A stretch of DNA of 53,119 nt from an uncultured Bacilli bacterium (GCA_947626565.1 CANQSQ010000008.1:1-53119); one strand, 5' to 3'. Shown: positions 24,397-34,463, counted from the stretch's first letter. The notes: a model not told the origin generated them from the letters alone. Made by a program: numbers and translations.

Positions 24397-26139
24397 ATGT
24401 ATCATGCTTTGTATAGAAAATATAGACCTCATGATTTTGATTCTGTTGTGGGACAGCAAAGTATAATAAGAACGTTAAAAAATTCTATTATTAATGGTAC
24501 TTTTACACATGCATATTTGTTTTTTGGTCCTAGAGGTACTGGTAAAACTACAATTTCGAAGATTTTTGCTAGAAATGTTAATTGTTTAGAGCCTATTGAT
24601 GGAATTTCATGTGGTAAATGTGCTAATTGTGTTGCTTCGTATGATAAAGAATGTGTTGATATTATAGAAATAGATGCTGCATCTAATAATGGTGTTAATG
24701 AAATTAGGGAATTAAAAAGTAAAATTTCATTGGTTCCGGCCGAATTAAAATATAAAGTATATATTATTGATGAGGTTCATATGTTATCAATTGGTGCTTT
24801 TAATGCCTTGCTAAAAACGTTAGAAGAACCACCAGAACATGTAATTTTTATTTTAGCTACTACGGATCTTCAAAAGGTACCGGAAACTATTATTTCTCGC
24901 TGCCAATGCTTTTCTTTTAAAAGAATTTCGCCTGAAATGATAGTTGAAAGATTAAAATATGTTAGTAAAGAGGAAAAAATTGATATTGATGATGATGTAT
25001 TGGATGAAATAGCCATGGCTTCTGATGGTGGAATGCGTGATGCCTTGGGAATGCTAGATAAGTTGTGTTCTTATTCATCTAATAAAATTACGGTCGATGA
25101 TTTTGCGGAATTAAATGGTTTAATTACGAGAAATGAGTTGTTGAATTTTTCGAAGGTAATATTTGATGATAATATTGCTGAAATTTTAAATAAAATTAAT
25201 AAATATAATAGTGATGGAAAAAATTTGATTCAAATTATGTCACAATTAATGCTTTTTTTAAGAAATATGATTGTTAATTATTATATTAATGATACTAAAC
25301 TTGAATTTTCTATAGAAAAAATGCAGAATTTAATAAATTTAATTAACGAAAATATGTTCGATATCAAAAGAAGTGAAAATCCTAAGATTTCAATAGAAAT
25401 GTTGTTTATTAAATTTGTACAATATAAAAGTATAAGTGAAAATAAGGTTAATAATGCATCTTCTGGAGAGAATATTACTGCTAATAATGCTGTAGTAAAA
25501 GAAAAAAATGTTAAAAAAGATGATAACAACTTAGAGGTTCCTGTTGAAATTAAAAATAGTGAATATAGTGTTGAAAATAATAATATTTTGGAAACTAAGA
25601 ATAATTTTGAAAAATATGAAGATAAAGAGGAGAAAATTGATATAGCAGATTCTAATGTACATAAAATAATTAATTTAAATGATATTATTGATGTTAGGGT
25701 TAATAATACGTTAGCTGAGGCAGATAAAAGTATTTTAAAAATTGAACTAGAGAATTTTAATTTGTTAAATGATTTTACGTTTGATCAGGAAATAGGTTAT
25801 ATTGTTTGTAGTTTATTAGATGCAAAATTACGAGCTGCTAGTGAAAAAAACATTATACTTAGTTATGAGGATGAGGCAAATGTTGATCAAAATTTAGCAT
25901 ATTTAGATAAAATAACTGAGGTATATAATAAGATAACCAATTCTAATAAAAATATTGCTATTATAACAGATAAAAGATGGGATGATGAAAGAACAAAATA
26001 TATAAAAGCCTTAAAAGAAGGAAAAAAATACGAAATAGAAGATGAGCCTGAAGAAGTATTTGAAGAAATTGATAATGATGATATAATTAGTACTAGTAAT
26101 GCTGTTGCATTATTTGGAGATATTGTTGAAATAGAATGA
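24397..26139 (+). CDS. dnaX: DNA polymerase III subunits gamma/tau
   Basis: Clamp-loader ATPase of 580 residues. Seen: MYHALYRKYRP at the N terminus, Walker A GPRGTGKTT, a four-cysteine zinc module (CLEP, CGKCANC and C at DKEC), Walker B IIDEVHML, and the sensor SRCQCFSF. After about residue 365 comes a low-complexity Asn/Lys/Glu linker and a tau-like C-terminal part. The start is placed at the ATG seven bases after GAGGAGG; a 22-codon longer reading lacks a ribosome binding site and family match. No convincing frameshift site for a short gamma form was seen. Confidence 0.95.
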   Translation: MYHALYRKYRPHDFDSVVGQQSIIRTLKNSIINGTFTHAYLFFGPRGTGKTTISKIFARNVNCLEPIDGISCGKCANCVASYDKECVDIIEIDAASNNGVNEIRELKSKISLVPAELKYKVYIIDEVHMLSIGAFNALLKTLEEPPEHVIFILATTDLQKVPETIISRCQCFSFKRISPEMIVERLKYVSKEEKIDIDDDVLDEIAMASDGGMRDALGMLDKLCSYSSNKITVDDFAELNGLITRNELLNFSKVIFDDNIAEILNKINKYNSDGKNLIQIMSQLMLFLRNMIVNYYINDTKLEFSIEKMQNLINLINENMFDIKRSENPKISIEMLFIKFVQYKSISENKVNNASSGENITANNAVVKEKNVKKDDNNLEVPVEIKNSEYSVENNNILETKNNFEKYEDKEEKIDIADSNVHKIINLNDIIDVRVNNTLAEADKSILKIELENFNLLNDFTFDQEIGYIVCSLLDAKLRAASEKNIILSYEDEANVDQNLAYLDKITEVYNKITNSNKNIAIITDKRWDDERTKYIKALKEGKKYEIEDEPEEVFEEIDNDDIISTSNAVALFGDIVEIE

Positions 26140-26158
26140 AAGTGAGGAATTTTAATTT

Positions 26159-26455
26159 ATGAATATGCAAGCAATGTTAAAGCAAGCACAAGCTTTACAA
26201 AAAGATATGATGAAAGTGAAAGATGAAATTGATAAAACGGAGTTTGTTGGTGAAAGTTCATTGGTAAAGATAACAGCTTTGGGAACTAGAGAAGTAAAAA
26301 AAGTTGAAATATCTGCTAAAGATGGTTTGGAAAAAGATGATATTGAAGCTTTAGAAGATATGATTTTATTAGCAATTAATGATGTTAATAATAAAATTGA
26401 TAAAGAAACTGAGAAAAAAATGGGAAAATTTGGTAATATTCCTGGATTGTTTTAA
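26159..26455 (+). CDS. yaaK: YbaB/EbfC nucleoid-associated protein
   Basis: DNA-binding protein of 98 residues that forms tweezer-like dimers. Seen: the N-terminal MLKQAQALQKDMMKV helix and the FGNIPGLF C terminus, both typical. It lies between dnaX and recR, as in nearly all Bacillota, with GTGAGGA upstream. Confidence 0.95.
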   Translation: MNMQAMLKQAQALQKDMMKVKDEIDKTEFVGESSLVKITALGTREVKKVEISAKDGLEKDDIEALEDMILLAINDVNNKIDKETEKKMGKFGNIPGLF

Positions 26456-26457
26456 TT

Positions 26458-27054
26458 ATGTATCCTGATAGTATTAGAAATTTAATTGAATCTTTTAAAT
26501 ATTTACCTGGAATAGGGGAAAAAACAGCCGAAAGACTGGCTTTTTCTGTTTTGGATTTTGATGATGAACAGGTAGAATTTTTTAAAGAAAGCATTGGTGA
26601 AGTAAAAAATAAAATTCATAAATGTGCTATTTGTAATAGTTTGACAGAGAATGAAATATGCTATATTTGTTCAGATAAAATGAGAGAAAATGGTGTTTTA
26701 TGTGTTGTTGAGGACCCTAAAAGTGTATTTTTATTTGAAAAATTAGATGTTTTTCATGGAAAATATCATGTGTTAAATGGTCTTATTTCACCTCTAGATG
26801 GTGTTAATCCAGAGGATATTGGGTTGGATACTTTGATTGATAGAATAACTAATGAAAAATTTTCAGAAGTAATTTTTGCTTTTAAACCTAGTATTGAAGG
26901 TGAAACTACATCTTTATATATAAAAAAAATTTTGGAGGATATGAATATTACTATAACGAGACTTGCTAGTGGTGTTCCAATGGGTGCCGATATGGAATAT
27001 TTGGATCGTTTAACTTTAGAAAGGGCTCTAAGTGATAGAAAAGAAGTTTCATAA
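26458..27054 (+). CDS. recR: Recombination protein RecR
   Basis: Ring-forming recombination mediator of 198 residues that works with RecF and RecO. Seen: helix-hairpin-helix LPGIGEKTAERLAF, C4 zinc finger CAIC...CYIC, Toprim motif VVEDPKSVFLFE, and the C-terminal Walker-B-like and basic region. It starts 2 bp after yaaK, without a clear ribosome binding site, so coupling is likely. Confidence 0.96.
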   Translation: MYPDSIRNLIESFKYLPGIGEKTAERLAFSVLDFDDEQVEFFKESIGEVKNKIHKCAICNSLTENEICYICSDKMRENGVLCVVEDPKSVFLFEKLDVFHGKYHVLNGLISPLDGVNPEDIGLDTLIDRITNEKFSEVIFAFKPSIEGETTSLYIKKILEDMNITITRLASGVPMGADMEYLDRLTLERALSDRKEVS

Positions 27055-27099
27055 TATTTTATTAATTTCATACTTTTTATAAAGGAGAAATTTGAAATT

Positions 27100-27279
27100 A
27101 TGATTATTAGATTTATAAAAAGATTAATATTAAGTGCCGTTATTTTGTATGGATATAATTTGTTTTCTGTTAATTTTAATATGATAATACCTATTAATTT
27201 TATAACATTAAGTAGTGTTGTCTTATTAGGTGCTCCAGGTTTGATAGCGTTAGTATTATTTAGAATATTGCTTATATAA
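27100..27279 (+). CDS. bofA: BofA-like sigmaK-processing regulator, short
   Basis: Membrane protein of 59 residues starting MIIRFIKRLILSAVILYGYN. The C-terminal stretch INFITLSSVVLLGAPGLIAL closely resembles BofA, whose end carries a similar VPINLVTTAI...GIPGIAAL pattern. BofA holds the SpoIVFB protease inactive during sporulation. The usual length is about 87 residues, so an N-terminal membrane segment is missing here, leaving two hydrophobic stretches. The recR-bofA position matches Bacillus. An AAAGGAG site lies 12 bases before the ATG. Too short for a long-ORF search. Confidence 0.75.
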   Translation: MIIRFIKRLILSAVILYGYNLFSVNFNMIIPINFITLSSVVLLGAPGLIALVLFRILLI

Positions 27280-27283
27280 GGTA

Positions 27284-28141
27284 GTGAATGCAGTTGTGGA
27301 AACTTTAAATAAGAAAAAATTTTTTGAAATTGTTGATAGATATATAACAAATAATAAAATTTCACATGCTTATTTAATAGAAGTGGGAAATTATGATGAA
27401 GACTATAAGTGTGTTTTAGAATTTGTAAAAATGATTTTATGTAATACAACAAGCGAAAAATTAAGTGATGATTCAAGTAATATATGTAATTTAGTTGATT
27501 CTGGAAATTATCCTGACTTAAAAGTAATCGAAGCAGACGGAGAGTGGATAAAAATAGCTCAGATGCAGGAATTAAGAGATGAATTTCAAAATAAATCGCT
27601 ATTAAATAATAAAAAAATTTATATAATAAAAGAAGCCGATAAATTGAATGTATTTTCTGCTAATACTATTCTTAAGTTTTTAGAAGAACCGGAGGACGAT
27701 ATAATTGCTATTTTGCTTACGAAAAATAGATATAAAATTATAGATACAATATTGTCTAGATGTCAAATTTTAACAATAAAAGATGATATTTTTATAGAAG
27801 AAATAGATGATACAGTTATAATGTTATTAGAGTCCATGTTTATGAAAGAAAATTTATTTATCAGATATAATGAAATAATTACAGATATAATACCGGATAA
27901 AAATGTGGCAAAAGATATTTTAATAAAAATTCAACAAATTTTGATGCAATACTTAGATTATTCGACAAACAGTATTGATAATTGTCCTCAAGAAATAGTA
28001 GATTTGTTGAAAAATAAGGGTATTAAAGAAATAACAAGATATTGTAAAATAATAGAGGAGGAAATAGGAAAGTTACAATTTAATGTAAATTATAAGTTGT
28101 GGCTTGATGGGTTATTTGCTCGTTTAATTATAGGAGGTTAA
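27284..28141 (+). CDS. holB: DNA polymerase III delta-prime subunit
   Basis: Clamp-loader subunit of 285 residues. Seen: SHAYLI near residue 30, the region KIYIIKEADKLNVFSANTIL (the ADKM/Walker-B-like block), LKFLEEPE, and SRCQ. The P-loop is absent, so this subunit probably does not bind ATP. The start is uncertain: GTG at 27284 has a very close AAGG, and GTG at 27296 is an alternative. It lies between bofA and ricT as in Bacillus. Confidence 0.9.
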   Translation: MNAVVETLNKKKFFEIVDRYITNNKISHAYLIEVGNYDEDYKCVLEFVKMILCNTTSEKLSDDSSNICNLVDSGNYPDLKVIEADGEWIKIAQMQELRDEFQNKSLLNNKKIYIIKEADKLNVFSANTILKFLEEPEDDIIAILLTKNRYKIIDTILSRCQILTIKDDIFIEEIDDTVIMLLESMFMKENLFIRYNEIITDIIPDKNVAKDILIKIQQILMQYLDYSTNSIDNCPQEIVDLLKNKGIKEITRYCKIIEEEIGKLQFNVNYKLWLDGLFARLIIGG

Positions 28142-28143
28142 GG

Positions 28144-28932
28144 ATGATTGATGTAGTAGTGGTCAGTGTAAAAAATACTGGTAATATTTATTATTTTTCA
28201 CCTGGAGATCTTGTGTTAAAAAAGGATGATAAAGTTGTTTGTGAGACGGAAAATGGTTTGCAGATAGGTGTTGTAATTAAGGAAAAATATGCAGAAAAAG
28301 CTAAGAATTTAGTGATGCCTATAGCGAAAGTTGTGAGAATTTGTACTAAAGAAGATTTTAAGGTTAATGATAGTAATGTTTTACTAGCTGAAAAGGCTTT
28401 GAGTTATGCTAAAAATTGTTGTAAAGATTTTGATTTAGATATGAATTTTGTAGATGCTTATTATAATTTAGATAAAAGTCAATTAATTTTTTCGTTTGTC
28501 TCTGATAATAGAGTTGATTTTCGTGATTTAGCTAAAAAGTTAGCTCAAAAGTATAAAACTAGAATTGAACTTAGACAAATAGGAGTTAGAGATAAATCTA
28601 AGAGGATAGGTGGATTAGGACCTTGTGGATTATTTTTATGTTGCAATAGTTTTTTAACTGATTTTAATAGTGTTTCTATAAATATGGCAAAGAATCAATT
28701 TTTAGCTTTGAATCCAACTAAAATTAATGGAGTTTGTGGAAGACTATTGTGTTGTTTAGGCTATGAAAATGATGTTTATACTGATTTGAAAAAGGATTTA
28801 CCAAAGGTTGGAATGATGATAGATACGAAGTTGGGAATGGGAAAAGTTGTTTCTGTAGATATTTTTAAAAATACTTATAAAGTTGATGTTGGTGAACAAG
28901 GTATTATTGAAGTTTCAAAGGATGAGAATTAA
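28144..28932 (+). CDS. ricT: RicT/YaaT, PSP1-domain protein
   Basis: Protein of 262 residues of the PSP1 family. In Bacillus RicT joins RicA and RicF in a 4Fe-4S complex that promotes RNase Y action and is needed for normal sporulation and competence. Seen: the PSP1 core with RQIGVRDKSKRIGGLGPCG, clustered cysteines (PCGLFLCC and VCGRLLCC) suited to cluster binding, and a C-terminal SH3-like part. It is 3 bp after holB; its stop overlaps the next start as TAATG. RicA and RicF are not in this window. Confidence 0.93.
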   Translation: MIDVVVVSVKNTGNIYYFSPGDLVLKKDDKVVCETENGLQIGVVIKEKYAEKAKNLVMPIAKVVRICTKEDFKVNDSNVLLAEKALSYAKNCCKDFDLDMNFVDAYYNLDKSQLIFSFVSDNRVDFRDLAKKLAQKYKTRIELRQIGVRDKSKRIGGLGPCGLFLCCNSFLTDFNSVSINMAKNQFLALNPTKINGVCGRLLCCLGYENDVYTDLKKDLPKVGMMIDTKLGMGKVVSVDIFKNTYKVDVGEQGIIEVSKDEN

Positions 28933-29669
28933 TGGAAGTATTGAATGATATACTGGGGTATAAAAATAGAAAAATTTATCAAGATACAGATTTTTTCTCC
29001 TTTTCTTTAGATAGTGTTGTGTTAGCAAACTTTGTAAAAATTAGAGTTAGAGATAAAAATATTGTTGATTTAGGTTGTGGAAATGGTGTTATTCCATTAA
29101 TTATGTCACTAAAAACAGAAAAAAAGATTTTAGGTGTTGAACTACAAGAAAAACTATGTATCTTAGCAAATAAGTCAATAAAATATAATAATTTGGATAA
29201 TCAGATTGAAATACTTAATATGAATATTAAAGATTTTGCTTCTTTAAGTGATAATATTAATAAATATGATTTAGTTACTTGTAATCCTCCTTATTTTAAG
29301 GTTAATGAAAAGAAAAATTATTTTAATGAAAGTAAAGAAAAATTAATAGCTAGACATGAAGTTGAATTAAATCTTGAAGATTTAATTTTTTGTGTTAAAA
29401 AGATATTAAGTAGTGATGGTAATTTCGTTATGGTTCATAGAACTGATAGATTATTAGAAATTATTGATTTGCTACGGAAAGAAAAAATTGAACCTAAAAG
29501 AATTCAATTTGTTTATGAGAAAGCTTCTAAAGAGTCTAATTTGGTACTTATTGAGGGTCAAATGAATGGAAAAGTTGGTTTAAAAATAGAGAAACCATTT
29601 ATTATGTATAATGAGGATGGAAGTTGTACGGAAGAATATGAAAAAATGTTAGTTGAGGTGGCAAAATGA
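28932..29669 (+). CDS. trmN6: tRNA1(Val) adenine-37-N6-methyltransferase-like enzyme
   Basis: SAM-dependent methyltransferase of 245 residues, the YabB/TrmN6 type. Seen: SAM motif DLGCGNGVIPLIMS and the N6-adenine motif CNPPYFK, which marks an amino-methylating enzyme. The following block with ARHEVELNLEDLI is shared with YabB. Its start overlaps ricT by one base and its end overlaps rsmI as ATGA, so this is a tightly coupled run of genes. Exact tRNA target is by homology only. Confidence 0.88.
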   Translation: MEVLNDILGYKNRKIYQDTDFFSFSLDSVVLANFVKIRVRDKNIVDLGCGNGVIPLIMSLKTEKKILGVELQEKLCILANKSIKYNNLDNQIEILNMNIKDFASLSDNINKYDLVTCNPPYFKVNEKKNYFNESKEKLIARHEVELNLEDLIFCVKKILSSDGNFVMVHRTDRLLEIIDLLRKEKIEPKRIQFVYEKASKESNLVLIEGQMNGKVGLKIEKPFIMYNEDGSCTEEYEKMLVEVAK

Positions 29670-30505
29670 GACAAAATAGTTATGATGAAAGTGCTAGTTT
29701 ATATATAATTCCAACACCTATCGGTAATTTAGATGATATTACAGTTCGAGCTTTGAAGGTATTAGAAATGGTTGATTTTGTGCTATGTGAGGATACTAGA
29801 GAAACGGGAAAATTGTTAAATAGTTTTAAATTAAGAAAAAAATTAATTAGTTGTCATGAATATAATGAAGAAAATATTAAGGAAAAGGTAGTTTTAGAAT
29901 TAAAAAGCGGTAAAAATATTGGATTAGTAACTGATCAAGGAACACCAATTATTAGTGATCCAGGGTACATTATTGTAAAGGAAGTAATCAAAGAGGGAAT
30001 AAATGTTATAAGTCTTCCTGGAGCAACGGCGTTTGTTCCTGCTTTAACATCTTCAGGAATCGAACCTTCTAAGTTTTTGTTTTATGGTTTTTTGAATGCT
30101 AAAGATTCAAAGCAACGTAAAGAATTAGAGAGTTTAAAAAATCTTAAATATACAATAATTTTTTATGAATCTGTTCATAGAATAAAAGATACGTTAAAAA
30201 ATATGTTGGAAATTTTTGGAGATAGGGTAATTAGTCTTAATAGGGAAATATCTAAGATTCATGAGGAAATTTTAAGAGATAATATTAGTAATATTATAGA
30301 TAAAGTAGATGGTTTAAAGGGAGAATTTGTTATAGTTGTGGAAGGCAATAAAGATGTTGTTGATTATAGCTATTTATCAGTTTTAGATCATGTTAAATTA
30401 TATGTTAATGATGGTATGGATGAAAAGGATGCTATAAAATTAGTAGCTAAAGAGAGAAATGTGGCTAAATCTATTATTTATAAAGAATATCATAATAATA
30501 AATAA
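29666..30505 (+). CDS. rsmI: 16S rRNA 2'-O-ribose C1402 methyltransferase RsmI
   Basis: Tetrapyrrole-methylase-fold enzyme of 279 residues. Seen: LYIIPTPIGNLDDITVRAL at the N terminus, CEDTRETGKLL, and the block TDQGTPIISDPG that binds SAM. Length and motifs are typical. Overlaps trmN6 by four bases. Confidence 0.96.
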   Translation: MRQNSYDESASLYIIPTPIGNLDDITVRALKVLEMVDFVLCEDTRETGKLLNSFKLRKKLISCHEYNEENIKEKVVLELKSGKNIGLVTDQGTPIISDPGYIIVKEVIKEGINVISLPGATAFVPALTSSGIEPSKFLFYGFLNAKDSKQRKELESLKNLKYTIIFYESVHRIKDTLKNMLEIFGDRVISLNREISKIHEEILRDNISNIIDKVDGLKGEFVIVVEGNKDVVDYSYLSVLDHVKLYVNDGMDEKDAIKLVAKERNVAKSIIYKEYHNNK

Positions 30506-30568
30506 TGTTAGTTTGAAATTTTTGAGAAAGTATGATAATATTTAGAACTGAAAAAAAGAGGTGAGTTT

Positions 30569-31138
30569 ATGAAATTGATTGTTGGTTTAGGTAATCCGGG
30601 AAAAAAATATGAAAAAACACGCCATAATATAGGTTTTATGATGTTAGATAAGTATGTGGATAAAAAAAATATTATGGATAAGTGGAGTCTTAAGTTTAAT
30701 GGTTTATATATACAAACAGAGATTAATAAAAATAAAGTTATTTTTTTAAAACCACAATCTTTTATGAATTTATCTGGTGGTGTTGTAAAAAAATATGTTG
30801 ATTATTTTAAAATAAATATTGAAGATATTTTAATTATTTCGGATGATTTAGATTTAAACATTGGTAATTTTAAATTAAAAGATAAAGGCTCAAGTGGGGG
30901 ACATAATGGTTTAAAAGATATTGAGAATAATCTTGGTACTAATGAATATAAGAGGTTGAAAATAGGTATTTCTAATAATAAAAATATAGATACTAAAGAT
31001 TATGTATTGGGGAAAATAAATAGTGATGATATGAAGTTATTACAAAATTTATTTACGGAACTATTAGATGTCCTTGACGATTATTTTGAAGTTGATTTTC
31101 AGGAGCTTATGAGTAAATATAATCGGAAAAATAGGTGA
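30569..31138 (+). CDS. pth: Peptidyl-tRNA hydrolase
   Basis: Esterase of 189 residues that recycles peptidyl-tRNA. Seen: LGNPGKKYEKTRHNIGF with the catalytic histidine, the KPQSFMNLSG block, and DDLDLNIGNFKLKDKGSSGGHNGLKD. An AGAGGTGAG ribosome binding site is present. It lies 4 bp before mfd; pth-mfd-spoVT is also conserved in Bacillus, though there it stands elsewhere relative to metG. Confidence 0.97.
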   Translation: MKLIVGLGNPGKKYEKTRHNIGFMMLDKYVDKKNIMDKWSLKFNGLYIQTEINKNKVIFLKPQSFMNLSGGVVKKYVDYFKINIEDILIISDDLDLNIGNFKLKDKGSSGGHNGLKDIENNLGTNEYKRLKIGISNNKNIDTKDYVLGKINSDDMKLLQNLFTELLDVLDDYFEVDFQELMSKYNRKNR

Positions 31139-31142
31139 TACT

Positions 31143-34100
31143 ATGAATTTTTTAAATGAATTTATAGAGGTAAAATTGGAAAAAAACATGGGTATGGTTG
31201 GTCTTACCGATGAGTTTTTTTGTGTTTACTTAAATAAAATAATTAGGGAAAATAATAAAAATGTTTTAGTGGTAGTAAATAGTTTATATGAAGCTAATAA
31301 GTTATATTCATCATTATGCACATATACGGATAAAGTTTTTTTATTTCCGATGGATGATTTTTTAACTAGTGAGGCATTAGCTATTTCTCCAGATTTACAA
31401 ATTAATAGATTGGAGACAATAAACAATATATTAAATAATGATAAGGTTATTGTTATTACTAATTTAATGGGATATTTGAGGTTTTTGCCTACTAGAAAAG
31501 TGTATGAAAAGTGTATTTTGAAGTTGGAAGTTGGCGATGTAATACCTCCTAATGAGTTGGTTTCGAAATTAATAGCTAGTGGATATGTTAGAGATACTAT
31601 TGTTAATAAAACAGGTGAAATAGGTGTTAGAGGTTTTATAGTAGATGTTTTTCCTGTGGATGAAGAAAATCCTGTGAGAATAGAATTTTTCGATGATGAA
31701 ATTGAGTCAATTAGATATTTTGATTCAGTTAGTCAAAAGTCGTTAGAAAATATAAAAATAATAGAAATAAAGCCTTATTTTGAATTTTTAGTTGATGGTG
31801 AAGTGGTAAATGAAGAATTTGGAAAACAAAAATATTTACCTAAATATGGTAGTGTTGCTAATATATTAGATTATTTATGGGAAAATAGTGTTACGTTTTT
31901 TAAAGATTATAATCAATTAAAATTAAGTTATGTAAATATTATGGAGGAAGTTACTACTTACAAGGAAGAAAAAGATAGTGCTTTTGTGGGTGAATATATG
32001 TTTAATTTTGAACATATTAAAGTTGATTTTCCAATATATTATATGAGTATTAATAATTTAACGACTAATGATTTGGTAAGTAATGTTATTGACTTTAACG
32101 TTCGAACTATTAATAATTTCAATGAAAATGTTGATAATATAAATTACTTTATTAGAAAAAATATTGAAGATAAAAAGACAGTTTTAATTTGTTTAAAGAA
32201 GTATCAATTGAAAAGTATTTTAAAAAATTTAAATATGAGAGTTGTGGAAAGTACTTTAGATAAGTTTGAATTGGAGAAAGTTAATTTAATTGAAGCTGAG
32301 ATTAATCAAGGTTTTATATTTAAAGATATTGTTGTTTTGACGGCTAATGAATTATTTGATTTTAAAGAAAAGAAGAAAAAGTATAGTACAAAATTTAAAT
32401 ACTCAACAGCTATAAAAGACATTAATAAATTAGAAATTGGTGATTATGTAGTTCATAATATTCATGGAATAGGTATTTATAATGGGATTAAGACTTTAAC
32501 TTTGAGTGGTATAAGTAAGGATTATTTAGAAGTATTATATCAAGGAACTGATAAGATATATATTCCTGTTGAGAAAATAGATTTGTTGACAAAGTATTCT
32601 GGTCAAGATGGGGTAAGTCCTAAAGTAAATAAACTTGGTGGAGTAGAATGGCAGAGAACAAAGGATAGAGTAAAGAGAAAAATAGCTGATATTGCTGATA
32701 AATTGATTGCTTTGTATGCTGAAAGAGAATCACGTAAGGGGTTTGCTTTTTCTAAAGATTGTGATATGATGCATGATTTTGAAAATGATTTTCCTTATGA
32801 TTTGACAAAAGATCAGGTTCAGGCTATTAAGACGATAAAAGAAGATATGGAAAAAGCGGTACCAATGGATCGATTATTATGTGGTGATGTTGGTTTTGGT
32901 AAGACAGAAGTGGCTTTTGTAGCGGCATTTAAGGCTATTTTGGATTCTAAACAAGTATTATTTTTATGTCCAACTACTATTTTAGCTAATCAACATTTTG
33001 AGAATGCTAAGGAAAGATTTAAAAATTATCCGGTTAATATTGGATTATTAAATCGGTTTACGACGCCTAAAGAAGTTAAAAGAATTTTGGAGGGTTTAAA
33101 AGATGGAACTATTGATTTAGTTTTTGGTACGCATCGGTTACTTAGTGATGATATTAAGTTAAAAGACTTGGGATTGTTGATAATAGATGAAGAGCAACGT
33201 TTTGGAGTTATGCATAAGGAAAAGATAAAGCAATATAAAACTAATGTAGATGTTTTAACATTAACAGCTACTCCAATTCCTAGGACGTTACAAATGTCTT
33301 TAGTTGGAATTAGAAGTTTATCTTTGATTGAAACACCTCCTATAAATAGATATCCGGTACAAACTTATGTTGTGGAAGAGAATAAACAAATTTTAAAGGA
33401 TGCAATATATAAGGAATTAAGTCGAGGTGGACAAGTATTTATTTTATATAATAAAGTACAATCAATTGAAGAAGTTAGTTCAAGAATAAAAAATTTAGTA
33501 CCGGATGCTAGAATTACGATTGTTCATGGGCAAATGAATAAGAATGAACTAGAAGGTCGTATATTTGATTTTACAAAGCATGAATATGATATTTTAGTGT
33601 GTACTACGATAATTGAAACAGGAATTGATATTCCTAATGTTAATACGCTTATTGTAATGGATGCAGATCATTTTGGTTTAAGTCAGTTGTATCAAATTAG
33701 AGGTCGTGTTGGTCGAAGTGATAAATTTGCTTATGCGTACTTGATGTATCAGCCTTTTAAGAGTTTGTCAGAGACAGCTGTTAAACGTTTAAATGTTATT
33801 AAAGAATTTACGGAATTAGGTAGTGGTTTTTCTATTGCAACAAGAGATTTGTCAATAAGGGGGGCTGGAGATATATTAGGAAGTGAACAAGCAGGATTTA
33901 TTGACTCTGTCGGAATTGACTTATATTTAAAAATGTTAAATGATGCTGTTAATAAAAAGAAAAATATAGAAGAAGTTGAGGTAGAAGAAGATAATTCACA
34001 ACCATTACTTTCTGTTGCTACACATATTACGGATGATTATGTAAGTGAAGATGACTTAAAGATAGAAATACATCGAAAAATTAATGAGATAGAAGATCAA

Positions 34101-34463
34101 AAGTCTTTTGATTTAATAAAGAATGAGTTAGAGGATCGTTTTGGAAAACTAAATGAAGATTTAATAGTTTATATGTATGAAGAATGGTTTGAAAAGTTGG
34201 CTGTAAAATTAAAAATTGAAAAAGTTAGACAAACAAAGAATTCTATTGAAATGCTTTTTCCTAGTGAAGTAGTGCAAAAATTAGATATGGAAGATGTCTT
34301 TATGGACGCATTTTATGTTACTAATATGTTTAGATTTATTAGTAAAGAAAATAATAAATTAGTTATAGTTTTAGATATTATAAAACTGGAGAAACATCCA
34401 GTATATTACTTAGTAATGCTTTTAGATAAAATTTATAAAAAGTATGGAAATAGTATTGACTAA
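31143..34463 (+). CDS. mfd: Transcription-repair coupling factor Mfd
   Basis: Translocase of 1106 residues that removes stalled RNA polymerase and recruits UvrA. Seen in order: UvrB-like N-terminal part, the RNA-polymerase-interaction domain starting LEIGDYVVHNIHGIGIY, Walker A CGDVGFGKTEVA, DEEQ box (IIDEEQRFGV), the TATPIPRTLQMS motif, the RecA-like second lobe with HGQMNKNELE and RGRVGRS, and the C-terminal TRCF domain. Length is normal for a Gram-positive Mfd. Confidence 0.97.
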   Translation: MNFLNEFIEVKLEKNMGMVGLTDEFFCVYLNKIIRENNKNVLVVVNSLYEANKLYSSLCTYTDKVFLFPMDDFLTSEALAISPDLQINRLETINNILNNDKVIVITNLMGYLRFLPTRKVYEKCILKLEVGDVIPPNELVSKLIASGYVRDTIVNKTGEIGVRGFIVDVFPVDEENPVRIEFFDDEIESIRYFDSVSQKSLENIKIIEIKPYFEFLVDGEVVNEEFGKQKYLPKYGSVANILDYLWENSVTFFKDYNQLKLSYVNIMEEVTTYKEEKDSAFVGEYMFNFEHIKVDFPIYYMSINNLTTNDLVSNVIDFNVRTINNFNENVDNINYFIRKNIEDKKTVLICLKKYQLKSILKNLNMRVVESTLDKFELEKVNLIEAEINQGFIFKDIVVLTANELFDFKEKKKKYSTKFKYSTAIKDINKLEIGDYVVHNIHGIGIYNGIKTLTLSGISKDYLEVLYQGTDKIYIPVEKIDLLTKYSGQDGVSPKVNKLGGVEWQRTKDRVKRKIADIADKLIALYAERESRKGFAFSKDCDMMHDFENDFPYDLTKDQVQAIKTIKEDMEKAVPMDRLLCGDVGFGKTEVAFVAAFKAILDSKQVLFLCPTTILANQHFENAKERFKNYPVNIGLLNRFTTPKEVKRILEGLKDGTIDLVFGTHRLLSDDIKLKDLGLLIIDEEQRFGVMHKEKIKQYKTNVDVLTLTATPIPRTLQMSLVGIRSLSLIETPPINRYPVQTYVVEENKQILKDAIYKELSRGGQVFILYNKVQSIEEVSSRIKNLVPDARITIVHGQMNKNELEGRIFDFTKHEYDILVCTTIIETGIDIPNVNTLIVMDADHFGLSQLYQIRGRVGRSDKFAYAYLMYQPFKSLSETAVKRLNVIKEFTELGSGFSIATRDLSIRGAGDILGSEQAGFIDSVGIDLYLKMLNDAVNKKKNIEEVEVEEDNSQPLLSVATHITDDYVSEDDLKIEIHRKINEIEDQKSFDLIKNELEDRFGKLNEDLIVYMYEEWFEKLAVKLKIEKVRQTKNSIEMLFPSEVVQKLDMEDVFMDAFYVTNMFRFISKENNKLVIVLDIIKLEKHPVYYLVMLLDKIYKKYGNSID

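Noticed and set aside
26015-26035. A-rich stretch in dnaX as a programmed frameshift site
   Set aside because: It is close to the end of the gene and has no visible stimulatory stem or early stop that would give a gamma-length product.
26766-27476. 236-codon open frame on the minus strand
   Set aside because: It runs antisense through recR, bofA and holB, is dominated by Ile, Leu, Tyr and Lys as expected of AT-rich shadows, and has no ribosome binding site or family features.
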